This document shows, piece by piece, positions 23,861 through 31,612 of a stretch of DNA of 64,000 bases. Origin of the DNA: Mangrovimicrobium sp048323675 (lineage in GTDB: Bacteria > Pseudomonadota > Gammaproteobacteria > Pseudomonadales > Halieaceae); assembly GCF_048323675.1 (NCBI RefSeq), contig NZ_JBLWFK010000001.1:1-64000 (forward strand). Reading direction: 5' to 3'. Under the pieces are notes generated by a model. That model worked only from the letters and a program-made list of their open reading frames with translations, did no database searches and was not told the DNA's origin. The translations under genes were made by a program, and so were the position numbers. How positions within the stretch are numbered: the first letter of the stretch is position 1; each line of letters begins with the position of its first letter.

Positions 23861-24541
23861 ATGGCAGTGGCTAAAAAGACAACAAAAGGGAAGGGAACCC
23901 GCAGCACGCAACGCCGGGGCGATGGCTGGCAGGCCGAGAAGAGCGCGCTGACCCGCAAGGCCATCCTCGACGCGGCGATCGAGTGCCTGGTCGAGCGCGG
24001 CTACAGCCAGACCACCACAGCGATGATCGCCGACCAGGCCGGGGTGTCCCGCGGCGCCATGATGCATCACTTCCCCTCCCGCTTCCTGGTTATCCGGGCG
24101 GTGATCGACTACCTGCACGAGCGGCGCCTGGAAGAGTACAAGACCCTGATGGCGGGTATCGACACCCCGGAATCCAGCCTCACCCGGGACGCCATCAGGA
24201 AATCGGTGGAATCCGCATGGCGCTACGTCAACCTGCCGACTTTCGTCGCCTACCAGGAACTGCTGTTCGCCTCGCGCACGGACCCGGAGCTGAATACCGA
24301 ACTGCAGCGCACGGAAAAGGACGTAGAGAAACTCTTCCTGGAGACGGTCAAGCAGACCTTCCCCCACTGGGAGAAACTCAATGTCCTGGAACTGGCCAAC
24401 GACCTCGTCCAGTTCACCATGCGCGGCATGGCGCTCAGCCACATGGCAACCCGCAAGCAGGCGCGGGCAACCCGCATGATCGAGCAGATCACCGACCAGC
24501 TCGAGTCACTTTATACCCGGGCGGCGGAAGGCAGGCTTTAA
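23861..24541 (+). CDS. TetR-family transcriptional regulator
   Basis: 226 residues. A basic N-terminal tail (about 30 residues rich in Lys/Arg/Thr) precedes the TetR HTH (RKAILDAAIECLVERGYSQTTTAMIADQAGVSRGAMMHHFPSR). The C-terminal ligand domain is of the all-helical TetR type without recognisable specificity. The ATG at 23861 has AGGAG 10 nt upstream; an in-frame GTG at 23837 is less likely. It is divergent from the nine-gene operon and the intergenic palindrome is the best copy of a motif repeated at many promoters, so it is a good candidate for the regulator of the wider gene set, probably responding to a CoA thioester or the substrate. Confidence 0.9.
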   Translation: MAVAKKTTKGKGTRSTQRRGDGWQAEKSALTRKAILDAAIECLVERGYSQTTTAMIADQAGVSRGAMMHHFPSRFLVIRAVIDYLHERRLEEYKTLMAGIDTPESSLTRDAIRKSVESAWRYVNLPTFVAYQELLFASRTDPELNTELQRTEKDVEKLFLETVKQTFPHWEKLNVLELANDLVQFTMRGMALSHMATRKQARATRMIEQITDQLESLYTRAAEGRL

Positions 24542-25008
24542 TACCTTTCGCGTTTCACCAGGTAACCTCACTTTAGGGTTCCGGGCTTTTGAGGTTCGGA
24601 ATTCCTTGCGGTTTTTTTGAACTTCTGCGGCCTGGCGGCCGCGGCATTGGCGCCGGATGGTGCATGTCTTTTGCTCCATTGCGGGCGCTTGCGGCGCGTA
24701 GGCCTGTTGGTGCCCGGAATTGCCGCGTGGCTGTCAGGTTTTGAATGAGTCTTGAGATTACATGCTACTTCACTGCACGGTAGCTATTGTGGTGGGCTGG
24801 CGCATCGCGGGGGTGAGGCGGATCCGCTGCAAGATCGAGTTCGCACCGACGCCCTCCAAGTCCGCAAAGGACATGCACCACCCGACGCCAATGCGGGTGC
24901 CAAACGACGACTGAAGGAACTACGCACTTACTTGCTTGCGGGGTTACCCCCGCCCGCAGGCCACGCAGCGGCCGCCAGGCCGCCCCACGCAGCCCCCACT
25001 CCACCCAC
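24542..25008 (+). other. Intergenic region without recognisable gene
   Basis: 467 nt between tetR and the next promoter. An 89-codon frame at 24752-25021 has no recognisable domain or ribosome-binding site and looks random. A weak inverted repeat (AACCTCA/TGAGGTT, 24562-24594) and a T7 run near 24612 could end the tetR transcript. GC hairpins such as GCGGGG-TTA-CCCCCGC occur near 24940. Confidence 0.45.
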
Positions 25009-25037
25009 TTGCGATAAATAAAAACATTCTGTACTGT
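25009..25037 (+). promoter_or_regulatory. Promoter of the two-SDR operon
   Basis: -35 TTGCGA (25009-25014), 17-nt spacer, -10 TACTGT (25032-25037), 45 nt before the ATG. The spacer carries AAAAACATTCTG, which reads on the other strand as CAGAATGTTTTT, close to the elements at 60543 and 63110. Confidence 0.5.
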
Positions 25038-25082
25038 TTGCAAAAACATAACGCTGCCCCAGGCAGCCAGCGAGGTACAGTT

Positions 25083-25883
25083 ATGGGTCGTCTGGACGGC
25101 AAAATCGCTTCCATCATCGGTGCCGCCGGCGCCGGCAACATGGGCCAGGTGATCGCCCGCCGCTTCGCCCAGGAAGGGGCCAGAGTGGTCGTCTCGGGAC
25201 GCCACGCGGAACCCCTGAAGGCACTGGCGGAGGAGATTGGCGGCGACTGGGTCGAGTGCGACCTGTGCAGCCGCGAATCGGTGAACGCCATGTTCGATAG
25301 CATCGTGGCGCGCCACGGGCGCGTCGATATCGCCGTCAATGCCACCGGCTGGGGCCTGCTCAAGGCCACCGAGGATACCACCGAAGAGGAACTCGACCGG
25401 ATCGTCGACCTGCAGTTCAAGGGCCCGTTCTACTGGTTGCAGAAGCTGATTCGGGTGATGTCGGAAACCGGTGGCTCGATCATCCAGATATCCTCCGCCA
25501 CGGCGAAAATCATGCTCGACAACCACGCGGCCTATATGGGCACCAAGGCGGGTATTGACCACATCATACGCACCGTCGCCAACGAATACGGCGAGCGCGG
25601 AATTCGCGCCAACTCTATCTCTCCGGGCCTCACCGACACGCCGATGACTGCCGATGCGGTGCAGAGCGAATCCCTGCGCGAGAGCTTCCGCCGCTGCTAT
25701 CCGCTGGGCCGCTACGGCACCAGCGAGGACATCGCGGCCGCTGCGGTGTTCCTGGCCTCGGACGAATGTTTCATGACCGGCGAGAACCTGCAGGTCAACG
25801 GCGGGCTGTGCCTGCGCCGCAACCCGCGCGCCCATGAGTTGATCGAGGCGGCAATCGCCGCCGGTGAAATTTCCGCTACATAA
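25083..25883 (+). CDS. SDR-family oxidoreductase
   Basis: 266 residues. Cofactor motif GAAGAGNMG (a variant of TGxxxGxG), catalytic Ser in QISSATA, YMGTK catalytic pair, and SPGLTDTPM. The long C-terminal tail after the usual GENLQVNGG ending (LRRNPRAHELIEAAIAAGE) is somewhat extended. The ATG at 25083 follows GAGGTACAGTT; an in-frame extension upstream covers the promoter and is not used. It is the first gene of a two-SDR operon, 55 nt before the next. Alcohol/ketone interconversion on a pathway intermediate is expected. Confidence 0.88.
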   Translation: MGRLDGKIASIIGAAGAGNMGQVIARRFAQEGARVVVSGRHAEPLKALAEEIGGDWVECDLCSRESVNAMFDSIVARHGRVDIAVNATGWGLLKATEDTTEEELDRIVDLQFKGPFYWLQKLIRVMSETGGSIIQISSATAKIMLDNHAAYMGTKAGIDHIIRTVANEYGERGIRANSISPGLTDTPMTADAVQSESLRESFRRCYPLGRYGTSEDIAAAAVFLASDECFMTGENLQVNGGLCLRRNPRAHELIEAAIAAGEISAT

Positions 25884-25938
25884 GCTCGGGACTCTGCCCT
25901 GTGGGCAACCCTAACCAATAATTCAGGAGAATAAGACA

Positions 25939-26700
25939 ATGGCTCGACTCGAAGGAAAAGTGTGCCTGGTAACCGGCGCGGCCTCCAATCCCGGCCTGGG
26001 ATACGCCGCGGTACAGCTGTTTGCCCGGGAAGGGGCGAAGCTCGCCATCAGCGATATCGACGAAGCCGGCCTGGAAGCCTGTGCCGCGGCGGCGCGGGCG
26101 GCTGGTGCGGAGGTCCTAGCCTTTCGCCAGGATGTAACCAGCGAGGAGGGCTGGACCCACGCGATGGATGCCATCAAGGATAAATTCGGGCGCCTGGACG
26201 TGCTGGTCAACAACGCCGGCATCGCCATGCTCAAGCCGCTCGCCGAGTTCACCCTGGCGGAGTACCACCGCCAGATGGACGTCAACATGACCAGCGTGTT
26301 CCTCGGCAGCAGGGCCGCGGCGGAACTGATGCGCGAAGGCGGTGGCGGTTCCATTGTCAACATGTCGTCGATCGCCGGACTCGTCGGCGTGCCGGGCGTG
26401 TCCGCCTACGGCGCCAGCAAGGGCGGGGTACGCCTGTTCAGCAAGACTGTCGCGCTGGAGTACGCGACAGCCGGAGTCCGCTGCAACACGGTCCACCCCG
26501 GCGTCATCGATACCAACATGCAGCAGGTGTCCATTCGCGACAATCCGGAAGTGTTCGAACAGCTCAAGCGGGAAATTCCCATGGGCCGCATGGGGCGGCC
26601 GGAGGAGGTCGCCCAGTGCGTGCTGTTCCTGGCGTCGGATGATTCTTCCTACGTGACCGGTTCGGAACTGGTGGTGGATGGCGGGCAGTTTGCCCAGTAG
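25939..26700 (+). CDS. SDR-family oxidoreductase
   Basis: 253 residues, classical SDR: TGAASNPGLG, NNAGIAM, catalytic Ser in NMSSIAG, YGASK, and the C-terminal VVDGGQFAQ. Preceded by CAGGAGAATAAGACA. It resembles the hydroxysteroid/cyclohexanol dehydrogenase-like clade in general features. It ends the operon; a structured repeat begins 54 nt downstream. Confidence 0.9.
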   Translation: MARLEGKVCLVTGAASNPGLGYAAVQLFAREGAKLAISDIDEAGLEACAAAARAAGAEVLAFRQDVTSEEGWTHAMDAIKDKFGRLDVLVNNAGIAMLKPLAEFTLAEYHRQMDVNMTSVFLGSRAAAELMREGGGGSIVNMSSIAGLVGVPGVSAYGASKGGVRLFSKTVALEYATAGVRCNTVHPGVIDTNMQQVSIRDNPEVFEQLKREIPMGRMGRPEEVAQCVLFLASDDSSYVTGSELVVDGGQFAQ

Positions 26701-26753
26701 CATTAATTCAAATAAGCGTAGTGGGTGTGCGGGGTTGAATCTCGTGCCACAGC

Positions 26754-26874
26754 GAGAGTGTGGGCCGGGAGTGCCCTGCTGGAACCGTGTGGCGACATGG
26801 ATGTCGCCACCCGAGCCTGCACATGGATGTGCGCTTTTTGGCGTGTTCCAGCAGGGCACTCCCGGTTCACGCTC
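26754..26874. repeat. Structured repeat, copy 1 (three-way junction)
   Basis: Outer stem of 21 perfect base pairs (26765-26785 with 26845-26865), extended imperfectly to 26754/26874. Inside are two hairpins: GTGGCGACA-TGGA-TGTCGCCAC (26789-26810) and GCACA-TGGA-TGTGC (26819-26832), then a TTTTT run (26835-26839). It lies between convergent genes. Copy 2 at 29528 shares the inner part almost exactly but differs in the outer stem with pairing kept. Confidence 0.85.
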
Positions 26875-27006
26875 GGTGGTCGGAGTCCGCTACCGGAATC
26901 TAGCTCCCGGCGGAAATTACACGGCTGGCGAACCAGGTCGCTGGGCAACCTGGAAAAAGCTCTTCATCCGTATTGATGGGCGTGCCTGCAACGCTCCAGA
27001 GTCGGT

Positions 27007-27468
27007 CTAACTGATAACCTGGGCGGGGTCGTCTCTGTCCAGCAACTCCTGAATCTCGAACACATTGCCATCCGGGTCCCGCCCGTATGTCGCCCGCACA
27101 TTGCCGAATTCCTGCGGCGGGGCGTGGAAGCGGGTGCCGGCGGCCACCAGACGCTCGTAGACCGACTGGATGTCCGTTACGTCCAGGCACAGGTGGGTGT
27201 GCCCGTGGTTGCAGACCGGTCGCTGCGGGTCCATGGCAACGGGTTCCGGGGTCTTGAACTCGAACATCTCCAGGCACAGGTTGCCCAGCTTCAGCATTAC
27301 CTGCCGCGCGGAACTGTCCTTCAGGCCCATGACCGCGTCGATCTGTGCGGTGCCCACCGGCCACTCGACCAGGCCGAGCTGCTCGAAGCCGATCAGGTCG
27401 CGGTAGAAGGCCAGCATCGGTTCCAGGTGTGGCGTGGAAATCGCCACATGGTGGACGCCGCGGATCAT
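27007..27468 (-). CDS. VOC/glyoxalase-fold protein
   Basis: 153 residues with two beta-alpha-beta-beta-beta units: MIRGVHHVAISTPHLEPMLAFYRDLIGF and HGHTHLCLDVTDIQSVYERLV, then a typical DPDGNVFEIQEL ending. Candidate metal ligands are the early His (VHHVAI), His of HTHLCL and Glu of FEIQE. The family includes dioxygenases, epimerases and glyoxalases. It is translationally coupled to the Rieske gene by an ATGA overlap and so probably acts on the Rieske product, for example in extradiol-type ring opening or isomerisation, but it is short for an extradiol dioxygenase. Confidence 0.85.
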   Translation of the reverse strand: MIRGVHHVAISTPHLEPMLAFYRDLIGFEQLGLVEWPVGTAQIDAVMGLKDSSARQVMLKLGNLCLEMFEFKTPEPVAMDPQRPVCNHGHTHLCLDVTDIQSVYERLVAAGTRFHAPPQEFGNVRATYGRDPDGNVFEIQELLDRDDPAQVIS

Positions 27469-28880
27469 CCCGCGAGTTCCCCCTTACCGAGGTACTTGTC
27501 CAGGGTCTGGTGCAACTGGCGCACCCGGGATTCCTGGTAGTTGCCGAGGGTCTCGCCGGGCTTCACGCTGGATTTGAAACCGCGCTGCTGGGCGATCAGG
27601 TTGCCGGTGTCCTGGTCGTAGATGGTGGCCAGGCCGGGGTCGAAGCCGGGGACCGCGTGGAAGGACTGGTCGAAGTCCAGGTCCACCGGCTCCGCCGGGT
27701 CGGGGCGCTCGCCGGAGGCGGGCAGTGGTTGCAGGTAGAGCAGGTCGAAAAGGGTGGTATCCGGGTCGCTGCCGATGGGACGGAAACGGTAAACCATGGG
27801 GAACAGCAGGCTCGGAAACAGGCAGGTGTTGGGGAACAGGCTGTACTCGATGGCGTCGATGGTCTCGGTCACCGTCAGGGCGGAAAAGTCGCGCTGGTAG
27901 GCCGTGCCGAGGGTTTCCTTGAGGTAGTCGGCAAAGACTTCCCGGGCCCGGCCACCCTCGGGTACCCGAAGGCCGCTGTCCGCGCCGTGCACGCCCTCGA
28001 CCACGCCCTCGGCCATCAGGGCGTCCAGGGTCTGCTGTTCGCTCTGCGGTTCGCGGATATGCGGGCTGGGAAAACCCACCAGGTGCACGAATCGCGAGAC
28101 ATGGTCGCCGTAGGTGTCGTACTGGGTATTGGCGTCGCCGACGGTAGGCACGCCCTGGGGGTGGGTTTCCAGCACGTGGTAGGACTCCAGAAAGGCCTCC
28201 AGGCAGGCTTTCCAGTTGGCCGGCAGCTTTTTGCGCACGTGCAGGGCGACGTACTTGTCGGACAGGTCCCAGTTGGCGAAATGCTTGGGAAGGACGCCGA
28301 GGAACTCCTTGAGCGGCCCCGCTTCGCGGTCGAAGTTGATAAAGACGAATCCGCCCCAGGTCTCGACCAGCAGTTCCGGCAGGCGGAAACTGGCGTCCTC
28401 CACATGGGGGAAATCCCAGCGGCAGGGCACGTCCACCAGTTCGCCTTCCAGGGACCAGGTAAAGCCGTGGAACGGGCAGCGCAGTTGCTGGCTGCTGCCG
28501 GTGCTGCCCTCGGGCTTGAGCTGGGTGCCGCGGTGCAGGCAGGCGTTGGGGTAGGCCTTGATCGCGCCGCTGTCGGTGCGCACCAGCAGCACCGAGTGCT
28601 CGCAGATCTCGTAGGTGATGTAGTCGCCGGGCTCGGGGATATCCTCTTCGCGGCAGGCCCACTGCCAGGTTTTCAGCCACATGTGCTCGACTTCCCGCTG
28701 GAAGAAGTCCCCGGAAGTGTAGCGGGAAAAGGCAATGTCGGCATCGCCAAGAAATCCCGTTGATTCCTCCAGTATGTGTGCGGGTGCACCGCCGCGGTCG
28801 GCGGCGATAATGTCGCGGGTGCTGGGGCCGGGGCAGCGGGCTGCGCCGGGCTGCTCTGCGGGTGACGGGCTGGCACTCAT
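27465..28880 (-). CDS. Rieske non-heme iron oxygenase, alpha subunit
   Basis: 471 residues. Rieske ligands C114/H116 and C135/H138 (CLHRGTQL, CPFHGFTW); mononuclear iron HxxxxH in ESYHVLETH; late DQDTGN acidic segment; C-terminal QESRVRQLHQTLDKYL. It is closest to the enzyme at 15717, including the same N-terminal CPGPSTRD-type segment, indicating duplication within the pathway. It is preceded by a palindrome-type promoter on the minus strand and followed by the coupled VOC gene. No reductase lies nearby. Confidence 0.92.
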   Translation of the reverse strand: MSASPSPAEQPGAARCPGPSTRDIIAADRGGAPAHILEESTGFLGDADIAFSRYTSGDFFQREVEHMWLKTWQWACREEDIPEPGDYITYEICEHSVLLVRTDSGAIKAYPNACLHRGTQLKPEGSTGSSQQLRCPFHGFTWSLEGELVDVPCRWDFPHVEDASFRLPELLVETWGGFVFINFDREAGPLKEFLGVLPKHFANWDLSDKYVALHVRKKLPANWKACLEAFLESYHVLETHPQGVPTVGDANTQYDTYGDHVSRFVHLVGFPSPHIREPQSEQQTLDALMAEGVVEGVHGADSGLRVPEGGRAREVFADYLKETLGTAYQRDFSALTVTETIDAIEYSLFPNTCLFPSLLFPMVYRFRPIGSDPDTTLFDLLYLQPLPASGERPDPAEPVDLDFDQSFHAVPGFDPGLATIYDQDTGNLIAQQRGFKSSVKPGETLGNYQESRVRQLHQTLDKYLGKGELAG

Positions 28881-28962
28881 TATTGGAAGTCCTCGTCCGG
28901 GTAGTTTTTACTGCATTCGCCATAGGGCATTAGCCGGCGAATACGCACTGAAGCCAGAATGG

Positions 28963-29000
28963 AAACTAGCACCGGTTAAAAATAAAAACAAGCGTGTCTG
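28963..29000 (-). promoter_or_regulatory. Promoter with -35-embedded palindrome, Rieske-VOC operon
   Basis: Minus strand: -35 TTGTTT (28986-28991), 17-nt spacer, -10 TAGTTT (28963-28968). The palindrome core is CAAGCGTGTCTG (28989-29000). It may also act on the divergent SnoaL gene at 29059. Confidence 0.6.
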
Positions 29001-29058
29001 AGTTTTTGTGGTAGAGTTCGGGGGCCGGCCAATAATCCCATAACAGGAGGAACACCCT

Positions 29059-29466
29059 ATGCCGCACACCGGACCACTGGAAGACCGCGAACTGATTCGC
29101 GAACTGCTCGAACGTTACTGCGACGCCGTCAACCAGCGCGACGCAGAGGCCTGGGGCGCTACCTGGGCTGAAGACGCCGACTGGGAACTGCCCCATCTCG
29201 AGGTCAATATCTCCGGCCGCGCCGCCATCGTCGACGCCTGGAAGGAGGCGATGGAGATGTTTCCCTTCGTCAACATGATGTCCCAGGTGGGCAGCATTGA
29301 GATCGACGGCGACCGCGCCGTCATGCGTAGCTATACCGCCGAGGTGGCGGTGCTGCAGGATGGCAAGGAAATCCGCCCGCGGGGTGAATACCGGGATGTC
29401 TGTGTAAAGCAGAACGGGGAGTGGTTGTTCGCCCAGCGCAGGTTCAGCGTCCTGCACGGCGAGTAG
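29059..29466 (+). CDS. SnoaL/NTF2-like protein
   Basis: 135 residues with the cystatin-like NTF2 fold: helix LIRELLERYCDAVNQRDAEAWGATWAEDADWELP, then strands ending in RGEYRDVCVKQNGEWLFAQRRFSV. This fold covers ring-hydroxylating dioxygenase beta subunits, ketosteroid isomerases and SnoaL cyclases. It has AGGAGG 8 nt before the ATG and diverges from the Rieske gene at 28880. It is shorter than typical dioxygenase beta subunits (160-190 residues), so a structural beta-like role and a small isomerase/dehydratase role are both open. Confidence 0.85.
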   Translation: MPHTGPLEDRELIRELLERYCDAVNQRDAEAWGATWAEDADWELPHLEVNISGRAAIVDAWKEAMEMFPFVNMMSQVGSIEIDGDRAVMRSYTAEVAVLQDGKEIRPRGEYRDVCVKQNGEWLFAQRRFSVLHGE

Positions 29467-29527
29467 GCCGCGGTTTCAGGGCCTTTTCTCTTGACCGGAG
29501 CACTTTTGGTATCTTGCGCCGCGGGTA

Positions 29528-29645
29528 GAGCGTGAGCCAGAACTGCCCCGCTGGAACCGTGTGGCGACAGGACGTCGCCACCCGAGCCTGCACAGGGATG
29601 TGCGCTTTTTGGCGTATTACAGCGGGGCAGTTCTGGATCGCGCTC
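29528..29645. repeat. Structured repeat, copy 2 (three-way junction)
   Basis: Outer stem of 17 perfect pairs (29537-29553 with 29620-29636) plus an outer GAGCG/CGCTC extension. Inner hairpins GTGGCGAC-AGGAC-GTCGCCAC (29561-29581) and GCACA-GGGA-TGTGC, then TTTTT. Relative to copy 1, four positions of the outer stem differ and each is compensated on the other arm. It also lies between convergent genes (29466 and 29740). Confidence 0.85.
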
Positions 29646-29739
29646 GGCGAGCGAAGCACCCGGGGAGACGCAGAATCTTCAGAGAAAAAGTTCCGTGAGA
29701 GGCAAAGCGGCACTGGTAAATGTGCCGCGAGGAAAGCCC

Positions 29740-30519
29740 TCAGACCCCTGGCAGACCGGCAGTCGCTCCACCATCGATGACCAGTTCCGCGCCAGTCACG
29801 AACTGGGCGTTATCCGAGGCGAGATAAACCAGCAGTGCCACGACCTCTTCGCAGCGGCCCAGTCGCCCCACCGCGGCGACATTTTCCAGCATCGCACGCG
29901 CCGCGTCCGGGTCCGGGGCGCCGGCAATGGCGCCCTGGATCAATGGGGTCTCGATGACACCGGGATGAATCGAGTTGCAGCGGATATTCAGTTTCTTGTG
30001 TGCACAGTGCACCGCCACCGACTTGGCCAGCAGGCGCAGCGCGCCCTTGGTCGTGGAGTAGGTGACATCCCCGGCCAGGGCGAGAATCCCGTTCATGGAA
30101 CTGTTCAGTATGATGGAACCGCCGGAACCCTCGGGATTGTCCTTCATCAGGGCGATGGCGTGTTTGCAGGTGAGCATGCTGCCGGTCAGGTTGACGTCGA
30201 CGATCCGCTTCCAGGCGTCCAGTTCGACGCTTTCGATGTCGCTGTCGCCGTCGTTGATACCGGCGTTGGCAAAGGCGATATCCAGGCGTCCCATCCGGGA
30301 GCGGATGGTATCGCTGACTTCCTGCCAGCCCTCGGCGTCCTGGACCCGGTGGCGGACGAACAGCGCGCCGGTGTCTGCGCAGATCCTGTCCGCGGCTTCG
30401 GCGTTGCCGCCGGTGAATACCACCCGGGCGCCCTCGGCGACCAGTCCGCGCACGGCTGCAGCGCCGATGCCATTGGTCCCGCCGGTGACCAGCGCGACCT
30501 TGTTATCCAATTGACCCAT
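29740..30519 (-). CDS. SDR-family oxidoreductase
   Basis: 259 residues, classical SDR: TGGTNGIG, ANAGINDGD, catalytic Ser in NSSMNG, YSTTK and the C-terminal VIDGGATAG. The start at 30519 is preceded by GGAG; the open frame continues upstream through the promoter and is not coding there. It is a single-gene unit, divergent from the SRPBCC-Rieske operon and sharing its control region. Confidence 0.9.
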   Translation of the reverse strand: MGQLDNKVALVTGGTNGIGAAAVRGLVAEGARVVFTGGNAEAADRICADTGALFVRHRVQDAEGWQEVSDTIRSRMGRLDIAFANAGINDGDSDIESVELDAWKRIVDVNLTGSMLTCKHAIALMKDNPEGSGGSIILNSSMNGILALAGDVTYSTTKGALRLLAKSVAVHCAHKKLNIRCNSIHPGVIETPLIQGAIAGAPDPDAARAMLENVAAVGRLGRCEEVVALLVYLASDNAQFVTGAELVIDGGATAGLPGV

Positions 30520-30595
30520 GTTGACTCCTTCGCCCTGTCTGCTTTGCGGTAGCCGAACTGCTCGCGCAGGGCTTTGCGTATTGTTGTAACGCAGA

Positions 30596-30624
30596 AGCTT
30601 AACCACTCGGATATAAAAAAGCAA
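30596..30624 (-). promoter_or_regulatory. Minus-strand promoter of the SDR gene, sharing a palindrome
   Basis: -35 TTGCTT (30619-30624), 17-nt spacer, -10 TAAGCT (30596-30601). Its -35 is one arm of the element around CAAACAGGCTTG (30622-30633); the other arm is the -35 of the divergent promoter. Confidence 0.55.
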
Positions 30625-30630
30625 ACAGGC

Positions 30631-30659
30631 TTGACTTTTATTTTCGCGGCACATACTCT
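30631..30659 (+). promoter_or_regulatory. Plus-strand promoter of the SRPBCC-ABM-Rieske operon, sharing a palindrome
   Basis: -35 TTGACT (30631-30636), 17-nt spacer, -10 TACTCT (30654-30659). The two back-to-back -35 hexamers are 6 nt apart and together form the palindrome, so one bound regulator would block both directions. Confidence 0.6.
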
Positions 30660-30766
30660 TTTGTGAAATCGAGGCTTCCATTGCCATAACAAAAGCCGGC
30701 CCGATGGCATCCCGAGCGGTTCCTGCCGCCATGCCATACAGGCCTGAGAAGAGGATCTGCGGTTTC

Positions 30767-31210
30767 ATGCCTACTATCGACGTCCACCACGACTGCACCG
30801 CGGATCCGCAGGCCATCTGGGACCTGATCGCGGATTTCGCCGATATCGAGGCCTGGTGGCCCGCTGACGGTGTGGTGCGTATCGAGCGGGTGGAAATCGA
30901 AGGGGAAGGCATTGGCCTCACCCGGCACATCTACAACGAAGGCATGCCAGCGCCGGTGAGCGAGCGGCTGGAATTCCTCGACCCGGAAACCTATACCTGG
31001 CGCCTGTCCATCGTCGGCGACCGCCCCGCGGGCATTCGCCGCTACCACGCACGGGGCCGCCTGTCGCCCCTGCCCGGGCAGGCCTGCCGGATCAGTTACC
31101 TCGGCGAATTCGAGGCTGAACCCGGCCGTGAAATGGAGGCCCGGCAGTTCCTGCTGGGCGCATACCAACTGATGTTCAACGGCCTGGAACAGGCCGCGAC
31201 GCGCAACTGA
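30767..31210 (+). CDS. SRPBCC (START/polyketide cyclase-like) protein
   Basis: 147 residues of the helix-grip fold: VHHDCTADPQAIWDLIADFADIEAWWP at the N terminus and a long C-terminal helix. The START/SRPBCC family binds hydrophobic ligands and includes cyclases/dehydratases of polycyclic substrates. The ATG at 30767 is chosen over an upstream in-frame ATG at 30704 because the family's first strand begins there. First gene of a plus-strand operon with ABM, Rieske and ferredoxin genes. Confidence 0.82.
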   Translation: MPTIDVHHDCTADPQAIWDLIADFADIEAWWPADGVVRIERVEIEGEGIGLTRHIYNEGMPAPVSERLEFLDPETYTWRLSIVGDRPAGIRRYHARGRLSPLPGQACRISYLGEFEAEPGREMEARQFLLGAYQLMFNGLEQAATRN

Positions 31211-31257
31211 CCCGCGCGCCAGACAGATCCCCCCAACCGCTTCAGGAGACAGATAAC

Positions 31258-31569
31258 ATGATTGCGATTATTGCCCGTGTGGAAATCAACCCAAGGGACG
31301 CCGACCGCTACGTCGAGCTGGCCCAGGCGCTGGTGGAACCCACTCGCGCGGAGAAGGGCTGCGAGGTGTACGGCATGTCCCGGGACATCTGTGAGCCCAA
31401 CGTGGTCTGGATCAGCGAGCAGTGGGAAACCCAGGAGGACCTGGACAACCACCTGCAAATGCCGCATATCAAGGATTTCCTGGAAAAGACCCACGACCTC
31501 GATGTGTTGTCCATGGACGACCGCCAGTACCTGTACACCTCCTGGGCGCCGGTGGTGCTGCCGGAATAA
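31258..31569 (+). CDS. Antibiotic biosynthesis monooxygenase (ABM)-fold protein
   Basis: 103 residues, ferredoxin-like dimeric alpha/beta barrel: IARVEINPRDADRYVELAQALVEPTRAEKGCEVYGM and SEQWETQEDLDNHLQMPHIKDF. Members are cofactor-free monooxygenases or small binding proteins. CAGGAG lies 10 nt before the ATG. Set between the SRPBCC and Rieske genes. Confidence 0.88.
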   Translation: MIAIIARVEINPRDADRYVELAQALVEPTRAEKGCEVYGMSRDICEPNVVWISEQWETQEDLDNHLQMPHIKDFLEKTHDLDVLSMDDRQYLYTSWAPVVLPE

Positions 31570-31612
31570 CACGCAGTACACTGTGGCGAAAATAATATAA
31601 GGGAGTAGCGAT

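Noticed and set aside
24752..25021. 89-codon plus-strand frame in the 24542-25082 gap
   Set aside because: No ribosome-binding site, no recognisable domain, and its end overlaps the promoter of the SDR operon.
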